Source: a bacterium
GTDB taxonomy: Bacteria; Electryoneota; RPQS01
Direction of reading: 5' to 3'
Assembly (NCBI GenBank): GCA_018814465.1
Contig: JAHIZR010000126.1
Location: 1 to 22,478, forward strand
DNA: 22,478 nucleotides
Below are positions 15,708 to 22,478 of the stretch, in pieces. The position numbers and the translations under genes were made by a program. Below the pieces are notes generated by a model. It was not told where the DNA came from and ran no database searches. It saw only the letters and a program-made list of their open reading frames with translations. Positions within the stretch are counted from its first letter, which is position 1. Each line of letters begins with the position of its first letter.

Positions 15708-16496
15708 ATGATCCGTTTCATTAAGTTCTCCGCAATTTCTGTTTTCATTCTTGTTCTCACGCTGCCGGTTTTTTCTCAGATTAATGTGAAGCCTGCGATC
15801 ATCGAAGAAACTCTGGAACGCGGAAAACTATCAGGGTCTTTTGAGATTAGGAATGTCACGGACAAGGAAGTCCGCCTTCGGGCGATGCCTGGGCATTTTG
15901 AATTGGATCGTCAGGGCAGTATACAAACCGTACCCATTTCTGTCGAATCACTGGCTAACTGGCTGAAACTGAATCCAAGGGAATTCACTTTATCACCGCT
16001 GGCGACGCGTCAAGTTCGCTATGCATTGATCACTCCTGATTCACTTAAAGACGGTTCCTACTGGTGCTCAATTCAATTCCAAGCTCTCCCATCAGCGGAG
16101 GATTCCGCACGAGCTCGCGAGACGTTTGTTCCGATTGCGGGTGTTCTGGTTCCGCTGCTGGCAGACAAAGGAGATATTTCATACGACTGGGAGATAGACT
16201 CCGAATCTATCACACAGGAACCGACGCCGGAAGGAGTGGCGGTTCATGTACCGCTCAGAAACTTATGCCGTGGCAGAATTCCATATACAGGAACGTATGA
16301 GCTGCGAGACACTAATGGAGAAATTGTAAATTTCGGAACCGTGTCTCGTGTGTCCGTCTTTCCTAATTCGATTCGCTATATCTCCATTATGCTGCCAACG
16401 GATTTGCCTTCAGGTGATTACGATTTTACGCTGACTATTGAATCTGAAGCTACCGATAAAACACTGAATGGCCAAATCCGGATTCAAATACCGTAG
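15708..16496 (+). CDS. PapD-like periplasmic pilus chaperone (divergent)
   Basis: 262 residues, a usual length for the family. The signal peptide is MIRFIKFSAISVFILVLTLP...FS. Residues ~22-130 form the first Ig domain: INVKPAIIEETLERGKLSGS, FEIRNVTDKEVRLRA, then ANWLKLNPREFTLSPLATRQ, VRYALITPDSLKDGSYWCSI. The 'P..f.l.P...(R/Q).VR......L.dG.Y...l.F' series is the hallmark of PapD-type and related bacterial Ig chaperones. FVPIAGVLVPLLADKG (~137-152) takes the place of the edge strand, and ~155-262 is a second Ig-like domain. The expected role is to cap pilin subunits in the periplasm and deliver them to the usher. It overlaps the longest usher frame by 29 nt and is 133 nt after the pilin gene. 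Sequence is far from classical PapD; the exact clade is open. Confidence 0.7.
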   Translation: MIRFIKFSAISVFILVLTLPVFSQINVKPAIIEETLERGKLSGSFEIRNVTDKEVRLRAMPGHFELDRQGSIQTVPISVESLANWLKLNPREFTLSPLATRQVRYALITPDSLKDGSYWCSIQFQALPSAEDSARARETFVPIAGVLVPLLADKGDISYDWEIDSESITQEPTPEGVAVHVPLRNLCRGRIPYTGTYELRDTNGEIVNFGTVSRVSVFPNSIRYISIMLPTDLPSGDYDFTLTIESEATDKTLNGQIRIQIP

Positions 16497-16548
16497 GCGA
16501 CACTGGAATCCCCTTCAGGCAGTTGTCCTCTTGAGAGACAATTATCCG

Positions 16549-19500
16549 ATGATGATCCCTGGCCGAAACCTTATGCCGCACCGGCAACATGGAATCGCCG
16601 GGGTTCTTTTTTTATGGGTATTGCTGTTGATCGCGGTTCCAACCACAGTCTCAGCCGACGTTGACGCTTCAATCGAAGCCTCAATAGTCGGTCTTGAGCT
16701 CAAGGGACAGAAGGGCTTTGAGCGGCTCGTACTGCTTGATTTCGACGTCGTGCTGAAGGATGACTCCAGCCGTTTCGTTCCACTGCGGCGTCTATTGAAT
16801 GAATTGCGCGTGCCATTCGAGGAAATCGGCGATACCCTTTTCTTTCACAGCCCCGCTGGTCATCGAATTACGATGCTCCCTCTGTCTAATGAATTGGCTG
16901 TTGACACGGTTTGGACAGAGTCTCCCATGATGTACGGAGTCTCTGATGTCACTGGGAACGTGGAAATCTTTATAAAAGAACAATTGTTGAAACCGATACT
17001 GGGGATCGACCTTCGTTGGGATGAATCAGTCTTCGGGTATTTTGGTTCGACGGAGGAGACCTTTCCAATCTGGAAGCAGGAGGATCGTGCCCGGAACAAA
17101 GTCGTAAAACGCCGGCGTGATCGAGACCTGACTTCAGACATTCCCGATCTTCTGCCTCCTTCGGGACCATCAATGTTTGGTGATCCTGCACTCCACTTCC
17201 TGCAGCCCGGCATTCGCTTCTCACAGAACAGCGAAGATCGGACAATGCTTACCAAGTCACTTGATGCATGGGGGAGACTTGTGGGCGGGCGCTATGCTGT
17301 CAAACTACGGCAGCCGGACGAAGATCTCAGCTCCGATGTCCAAATTAGCCAGGCATCGCTGACACACCGATTCGGAGATATTGAAACCACCGCTGGTGAT
17401 GTGGTGTTCGGACTCGGTGGTCTGGTTTTTCCTTCTGTCGTGATGTCCGGTTTTGGAGCCAATGGATTGCTCGGGCTCCGCTCGGATGAGCGGGATAATG
17501 ACCGCAGCAATTTTGGTCGCCGTGAGCAATTTTTGTCCAGACGCGATTTCGTTGGATCCGCGCCAATGGGAAGCAAGGTTGAACTTCTCATTGACGACAG
17601 ACTTGTGGATGAGCAAATCATCGAGAAACAGGAGCAAGCAGATCCGGGAGACGGCATCTACCGTTTTGAAGGTGTGGATCTTTTTCAGGACCGAGTCAGT
17701 GAGGTTCGCATTGAAATCACAGAGCCGGACGGTGAAGTGACACAGCACATCGAGGAGGTAACGGGTACCGGATCGCTGCTGCAACCGGGGCAACTTCTAT
17801 TCGGCGGAGGTACCGGAGGCCATCGCTTCTCGGTCAACGAGACGTGGAAACAGCAGGGCTTGTTCGGAGGTGGACGAATAGTATACGGTGTCACACCCTT
17901 CCTGTCATTTGGCGGAACCGCCGCTTATCAGGACCAGTTTTCCCTGCCCTATGAGCTGGATAGATCGGAAGGAGAGAATCCGGTGCTCAGTGACGCTATT
18001 CCGACCAAGAGTGAGCACTATGGTGTTGAATCTCGGCTGCAGATTGCCGGCCGCCATCTCCTGACGGTTGAAGGGGCTGTCTCAAAAGCTCAGTTTCAAG
18101 CAGAGCGAGCCGGATTCGATAATTCTGATCTTCCGAGTGATGAAGATTTCTCCAGCGCTTGGGGTTCCCAAATGGAATCTGCCTCCTCTGTCAGGACTAC
18201 GCTTGACCTTCACCTCTCCCGCGCAATCCGACTGAGTCCTCAGGTGTTTCGCTATGAGCCTGCCTTTTTTAACGGAAGCAACGTTCAAGTGAAGGATCGC
18301 GAAGGATATGCTGTTAGCAGTCGCCTCAAGATTGGCCGGTACTTTCGAGCGGATTTATCCCACGGATCCGTCGCGAACAATGTGAATGGAGATTCCACCA
18401 TCACTCGAATTCAGCAATGGCAGCATGCGGATATTCCCTTGCCTCGAATTGTGCCAAGTACACAATTGCAGCTAAAGGCTTTTCGATTCGAGCACCATAC
18501 TCCGGAGATTGCCTCAGATTCAATTGCAGTAGGAAGAATGAAGGTTCGCACACTTGCAGAACTTTCCGTGAATTCAACGCTCCTGAGATTCGTGAAACTG
18601 AATGGCCGTGTTACAGCAGGAAAACGCTTGACTGACCGTCAGGATGTAAATCTTTTAAGTGGACTGGTCTTGCCGAATACTCCCACAAGTCAGCGGACAG
18701 GCTGGAGAATCGAAGCGTCGCGTGAATTGTTCAAGAATGGACAACTTCAAATCGGCCATTGGAATTCGGAGTACCGCGAACGCACGCTGATCTCGCATCG
18801 CCTACGGGCAACCGAGCAGAATCATTGGCAGAATCAAATCGAGATCGGTTATGACTGGAATCTCAATGATTGGTATGGTCATCTGGAGCCTGGCTATTAC
18901 TTCGACCGGTCGGGAACCAGCAAAATTACCGGAACAGCCCGCTATCAGTCCGGAGACTGGCTGTTCGCGGTTACTGTAACCCTTCGGCCAGCAATTAGTT
19001 TTGCCGGAAGACGTCCGATACTTACGCCTGCTTCACGTATCTCACCGTCGCGCGGCGGCATTCAGGGTATGGTGTTTTATGACGAGAATGGCAACGGTAA
19101 AAAGGATTCAAATGAAGCAGGAGTTCCCGATATTCAGCTCGTAACGAACGAAGGGCGGCGCACCGTCACCGATAAACGAGGCAACTTCCTGATTTCCGCA
19201 GTCCAACAGAAACGCAGAATGCGAGTGGCGATCAACCCGCAAGATCTTTCGGCAATCTATACTCCGACAAATGGTGCGCAATGGGCACGCCTCGAGCCGG
19301 GTCTGCTAACACCCGTTTATCTTGGTATTACCGAACTTGGCTCGATTTCAGGATTTGTTCTCGCTAATCAAGGAGATTCCAGTGAAACGAAAGCTGTGGG
19401 TGGCGTTGTGGTAATCGCTCGCAATCAGCAGGGGAGAGTCGCCCAGGAATCGGTGACGTATTCAGATGGTTCCTATTATCTTGGAGACCTTATGCCAGGC

Positions 19501-19632
19501 GAATACTCAATTGAGATTAAGACCGGATCCCTTCCTAAAAGATATCAAAAACGGCTCTATAAAGAATCGGTAACTATAACCGGAGATAGACTGGACATCA
19601 TGGGTATGAACCTAATGATTGAGCCGGAATAG
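16549..19632 (+). CDS. Usher-like outer-membrane protein with extra N- and C-terminal domains
   Basis: The frame is open from 16468, overlapping the chaperone gene. ATG 16549 is preferred, with GAGAG upstream and a shorter lead to the signal peptide core (GIAGVLFLWVLLLIAVPTTVSA). The protein is 1027 residues, longer than the 800-850 usual for ushers. Numbered from 16549: ~37-160 two copper-amine-oxidase-N-like units (SSRFVPLRRLLNELRVPFEE; LLKPILGIDLRWDE); ~230-820 barrel strands, many with alternating aromatics; ~335-405 plug-like domain (APMGSKVELLIDDRLVDEQ, GIYRFEGVDLFQDRVSEVRI, EPDGEV), which matches the usher 'gsvrVevnG.lv..., G.y.f.d..., eirv.epDG' pattern; ~835-925 SdrD-B-like (GMVFYDENGNGKKDSNEAGV); ~930-1027 carboxypeptidase-regulatory-like. 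It would be the export pore and assembly platform for the pilin. Homology is clear by pattern, but the family is distant. Confidence 0.7.
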   Translation: MMIPGRNLMPHRQHGIAGVLFLWVLLLIAVPTTVSADVDASIEASIVGLELKGQKGFERLVLLDFDVVLKDDSSRFVPLRRLLNELRVPFEEIGDTLFFHSPAGHRITMLPLSNELAVDTVWTESPMMYGVSDVTGNVEIFIKEQLLKPILGIDLRWDESVFGYFGSTEETFPIWKQEDRARNKVVKRRRDRDLTSDIPDLLPPSGPSMFGDPALHFLQPGIRFSQNSEDRTMLTKSLDAWGRLVGGRYAVKLRQPDEDLSSDVQISQASLTHRFGDIETTAGDVVFGLGGLVFPSVVMSGFGANGLLGLRSDERDNDRSNFGRREQFLSRRDFVGSAPMGSKVELLIDDRLVDEQIIEKQEQADPGDGIYRFEGVDLFQDRVSEVRIEITEPDGEVTQHIEEVTGTGSLLQPGQLLFGGGTGGHRFSVNETWKQQGLFGGGRIVYGVTPFLSFGGTAAYQDQFSLPYELDRSEGENPVLSDAIPTKSEHYGVESRLQIAGRHLLTVEGAVSKAQFQAERAGFDNSDLPSDEDFSSAWGSQMESASSVRTTLDLHLSRAIRLSPQVFRYEPAFFNGSNVQVKDREGYAVSSRLKIGRYFRADLSHGSVANNVNGDSTITRIQQWQHADIPLPRIVPSTQLQLKAFRFEHHTPEIASDSIAVGRMKVRTLAELSVNSTLLRFVKLNGRVTAGKRLTDRQDVNLLSGLVLPNTPTSQRTGWRIEASRELFKNGQLQIGHWNSEYRERTLISHRLRATEQNHWQNQIEIGYDWNLNDWYGHLEPGYYFDRSGTSKITGTARYQSGDWLFAVTVTLRPAISFAGRRPILTPASRISPSRGGIQGMVFYDENGNGKKDSNEAGVPDIQLVTNEGRRTVTDKRGNFLISAVQQKRRMRVAINPQDLSAIYTPTNGAQWARLEPGLLTPVYLGITELGSISGFVLANQGDSSETKAVGGVVVIARNQQGRVAQESVTYSDGSYYLGDLMPGEYSIEIKTGSLPKRYQKRLYKESVTITGDRLDIMGMNLMIEPE

Positions 19633-20030
19633 CTATTAGGCGCAGGGTCTGAACACCTTCCTAAATTCTCCTTCGATTTCGCAGCATTTTAGATTCATTT
19701 CTGTCCAAGTCTTTTACTGTACTTCAAGCACAGATGCCTCTCGGTTTGTTTGAGACAGACAATAAACCACTGTTTGATATGTTTCTTGCCCGGAGTCGGT
19801 ATGATAGGAATTCACTGATCACAGGCGGGGAAATGAAAATATTATTTTTTCTATTGACAACTGATGGAAAACCTTGTATGATTATGTATAGATGGAAATC
19901 CGCAAGATACAATTTCAGCATGCAAGACTAATATATTTGAATACCAGAATAGTAGAGTAAAGGAACTAATTGATCTTTCGCGAGAGAGTCTTCTCCACGA
20001 GGGATTGATCAAATCACAGGAGAAGGGATC
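19633..20030. other. 398-nt intergenic region after the usher-like gene
   Basis: No intrinsic terminator is visible after the usher stop codon. The only strong element is the sigma70-type promoter at 19854-19882. The leader of the next gene (~140 nt) repeats TTGATC at 19970-19975 and 20005-20010 but shows no stable fold by eye. Confidence 0.5.
19854..19882 (+). promoter_or_regulatory. Near-consensus sigma70 promoter
   Basis: A perfect TTGACA (19854-19859), a 17-bp spacer and TATGAT (19877-19882; 5 of 6) make this the best promoter match in the window. Transcription would start near 19889, about 140 nt before the vWA-protein ATG at 20031. Confidence 0.7.
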
Positions 20031-22478
20031 ATGTTCAGAGGATTCGTGCTTCACCAGAGAACCGCTGTTCTCTTGGGAATCTTTCTGATGTTCACCGTAA
20101 CTCATGCTGACCAGATTCCGCTGGTTGGCGTCGAGAACATCAACAATTTTGCGCAGCATTCGGCTGTTGGTCCGAATCAGATGTGCTATTATGCGGAAGC
20201 TGGATCGTCCACGATTCAGATTTTTGATAAGAACCTCCAAATAGTGGGTTCTTTTTCTGTTCTAAGCAAGGATGGCATCAAGTTACCGGTCTATTCGATC
20301 CGCTATGAGAATGAGCTTTTCATCAGCACCGCGACCGCCGGTGATATCCATGTCTATGCGGTTGATCCGCAGACCGGGAAGGCAACCTACCGGTATACTG
20401 AACGATCGTCAGGAGATAACTCGCCGAAAAAAATCACGCTATCTTCTTCGAACCGCATACCAATGGATCCGGCATACGAAAGCTGGAAGGAAGAGAGACA
20501 TGCGGAAGGCAATTTGGATGCGATAGTATCATCTCTTTGTAACACTCTCGTTTGCGTGCAGATTGATGAGGATGGTGATTTTAATATCGGGACAGCGGAT
20601 GGCACGAATCTGCTTTATCGGTATCCCAACGATCCCTGGAGTTCCGATATTCGAATCTATGTCAATGGTGCGTTCTGGGAATTAACAAACGAGGCCGGCA
20701 TATGCGGCGGCCCAACAGCGCAGTTCATTAACTGGACAAACGATGGGACGAGTATTCATTGCACTTATTCGATCGCAACGACCCTGCCTCTGGTTGACGT
20801 CGAAGTTATTCACACACCAGTGATGTTTGGTGCGGCCGCGGGTGCAATTTTGACTGAAACTATTGTGACGAATACTTCGATTGAGCCGCTTGAGGTCGGT
20901 GTCCTTTATGAATATGACACAGATGTGGATATGGATGACAATGCTCGTCTGTTCCTTGGTCCGAACGAACAGTTGGTTGAGACATGTCATGATGCACCGT
21001 ATTCTGCATCTTACTGGGATGCCGTTCCTGCATCAGGTACGATTGTAGGACGGGGGACTTTCAGTGGTGCGATGGCAGTAACACCCGATTGGATGGCATT
21101 TGGTCAATGGGATGACTTTCAAAATACTTGTTGGGAGCGGACATGTGACGGAGAACCATATGGGGACTCGGCGGTTCTTTATCGGTGGAATGCTGCAATG
21201 CTGGGCGTCGATGAGCAGAGGCGGGCAGCCACCTACTATGGTGTGGGTGAGATCGTGACTGAGCCGGGGGAACTGCAGCTTAGTATCGTTCAACCTGATA
21301 TTCAATGTGAAGCCTTCGGAGTTCGCCCTGATCCGTTCACGTTGATCGTCAATGTCACGAATACAGGCGCTTCACCCTGCAGCAATGTGTCTGTTAATAC
21401 TGTTTCAAACGGTGGCCCGGGCGGGAGCGCAACGATTCTTGGTGCTAATCCGATCACTATTGGGACTCTGAATCCGGGAGCGAATGCGGCGGTGAGTTAT
21501 GAGATTGACCTTTCCGCGGCACCGGAAGGCGGCTGTGTGTTATTTGATGTTTTTGCTTCTTCGGATGACTGCGCAGATAATCAAATACTGGATTTCTGTG
21601 TTGACGTGCCCCCTTGTGTGGTTGAACCCGGAGAATGCTGTTTGGATATTGTGTTCGCGGTGGATACGACCGGATCAATGGCGGAAGCGATCGATAATAT
21701 TCGAACAGAACTGCCCAATATTATCGCGGCGGCTAATGCTGCGTCGGGCGGAGACGTGCGCTTAGGGCTGGTAACGTTCGGTGATGAGGTCCGCGTGGTA
21801 AATGGCTTGACTTTTGATCAAGCCACTGTTAGCGCCGGTATTTCGGCGTTGATGGCAGCCAGCGGCGGTGGTGAGCCTGAAGCCTCGGATGAAGCCCTGC
21901 GGGAAATCATCACTCACAACGGGCAATGCACATACGGCAATGAATTTATTGGTGAATTCCGGGAAAACTGCGAGTACGAGAACGTAAACCTTGTGAAACT
22001 GATAATCCTGATTACCGATGCAAGACCGGCTGGATGCAATGATTTATACGAACCCGGAGTGGATGATGTCAATGCACACGCACGAGCGTTGGATGCGGCG
22101 GCAGGAAATATTCTGATTACACCTATCTTTGTTCCGACGTATTTTAGCGGACCGTTCGAAACGACGATCGAAACGATTATGACGGACTATGCCACCACGA
22201 CCGGTGGGCACTATACACGCGTCAACGCAAATGGATCCGGAACCGGCGAAGCCATTACGGACATTATCGAGAACTGCGGAGAACCACCGGTTGAAGATGA
22301 GTGCGGCGGTCCGAGCTGCAATACCAGTGAAACTATGATCGGATACGCTTTCGGTGACGCTCCGATTCTCGATGCAACGATCCGGACAACTTCATCCGGT
22401 ATGTTAGTAGCGAACTGGAGTCCTTTGCCCGAAGCGAATTTCTATCAGTTGTACTGGAATTATGAAAACGATTCGCCC
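20031..22478 (+). CDS. Secreted Cys-containing protein with von Willebrand factor A domain (3' end outside window)
   Basis: 816 codons are open from ATG to the right edge. The ATG has AGGAG/AAGGGA just upstream. The signal peptide is MFRGFVLHQRTAVLLGIFLM...THA. Residues ~30-200 hold beta-propeller-like strands (DIHVYAVDPQTGKATYRY); ~200-420 is an unassigned beta-rich region; ~425-535 is a CARDB-like Ig fold (FTLIVNVTNTGASPCSNVSV...GTLNPGANAAVSYEI); ~538-740 is a vWA domain (CLDIVFAVDTTGSMAEAIDN; MIDAS D545, T547 and S549 within DTTGSM; later GGGEPEASDEAL and LIILITDARP). An FN3-like start (MLVANWSPLPEANFYQLYW) follows at ~800. A vWA domain with an intact MIDAS suggests metal-dependent protein binding at the surface. 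A T9SS tail is expected beyond the edge but cannot be seen. Confidence 0.88.
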   Translation, partial: MFRGFVLHQRTAVLLGIFLMFTVTHADQIPLVGVENINNFAQHSAVGPNQMCYYAEAGSSTIQIFDKNLQIVGSFSVLSKDGIKLPVYSIRYENELFISTATAGDIHVYAVDPQTGKATYRYTERSSGDNSPKKITLSSSNRIPMDPAYESWKEERHAEGNLDAIVSSLCNTLVCVQIDEDGDFNIGTADGTNLLYRYPNDPWSSDIRIYVNGAFWELTNEAGICGGPTAQFINWTNDGTSIHCTYSIATTLPLVDVEVIHTPVMFGAAAGAILTETIVTNTSIEPLEVGVLYEYDTDVDMDDNARLFLGPNEQLVETCHDAPYSASYWDAVPASGTIVGRGTFSGAMAVTPDWMAFGQWDDFQNTCWERTCDGEPYGDSAVLYRWNAAMLGVDEQRRAATYYGVGEIVTEPGELQLSIVQPDIQCEAFGVRPDPFTLIVNVTNTGASPCSNVSVNTVSNGGPGGSATILGANPITIGTLNPGANAAVSYEIDLSAAPEGGCVLFDVFASSDDCADNQILDFCVDVPPCVVEPGECCLDIVFAVDTTGSMAEAIDNIRTELPNIIAAANAASGGDVRLGLVTFGDEVRVVNGLTFDQATVSAGISALMAASGGGEPEASDEALREIITHNGQCTYGNEFIGEFRENCEYENVNLVKLIILITDARPAGCNDLYEPGVDDVNAHARALDAAAGNILITPIFVPTYFSGPFETTIETIMTDYATTTGGHYTRVNANGSGTGEAITDIIENCGEPPVEDECGGPSCNTSETMIGYAFGDAPILDATIRTTSSGMLVANWSPLPEANFYQLYWNYENDSP

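Noticed and set aside
17305..17793. 162-codon minus-strand ORF
   Set aside because: Shadow of the usher-like gene; the plus frame carries signal peptide, plug and barrel patterns.

Overview
The window looks like a chromosomal piece of an uncultivated, Gram-negative bacterium of the wider FCB group (Ignavibacteria/Calditrichota/KSB1/Zixibacteria-like). The main evidence is that four secreted proteins end in the same ~80-residue C-terminal domain (QNYPNPFN..T...F.(L/I)P, then VYN..GQ.V, then ..G.Y.Y.L.AGEF...KM.LLK). That is the type IX secretion (Por) sorting domain of this group. Shine-Dalgarno sites are purine-rich and ordinary. I see no rRNA, tRNA, CRISPR array or prophage. The exact phylum cannot be fixed from the sequence alone.

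Layout. 1-957: end of a large T9SS-exported protein. 1528-7090: two adjacent secreted genes for extracellular alpha-glucan use, a catalysis-free protein with three starch-binding-like beta-sandwiches and a 1307-residue multidomain GH13 amylase, each followed by an intrinsic terminator. 7402-8475 (minus): secreted protein with an OB-like front and a His/Tyr-rich then basic low-complexity tail. 8476-9473: gene-poor scar with a relic of an IS3-family OrfA and an orphan terminator. 9474-11540: Cys-rich T9SS cargo protein. 11724-13252 (minus): two-gene operon of small secreted proteins. 13253-13902: intergenic, with a possible structured RNA ending in an orphan terminator.

13903-19632 is the most interesting part: four co-directional genes that read as a divergent chaperone-usher pilus locus. 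The order is a two-domain putative minor/tip subunit, a small major-pilin-like protein with a donor-strand-like N-terminus, a PapD-like periplasmic chaperone, and a ~1030-residue usher-like outer-membrane barrel with a plug domain and extra domains at both ends. A perfect 15-bp hairpin without a T-run lies between pilin and chaperone, as expected for an operon that makes far more pilin than assembly machinery. 20031-end: start of a large secreted protein with a von Willebrand A domain, behind a near-consensus sigma70 promoter.

Taken together this is a cell-surface and secretion region: T9SS cargo for polymer degradation and surface display, small exported proteins, and a probable pilus assembled by a second, independent route. 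No T9SS machinery gene lies in the window.
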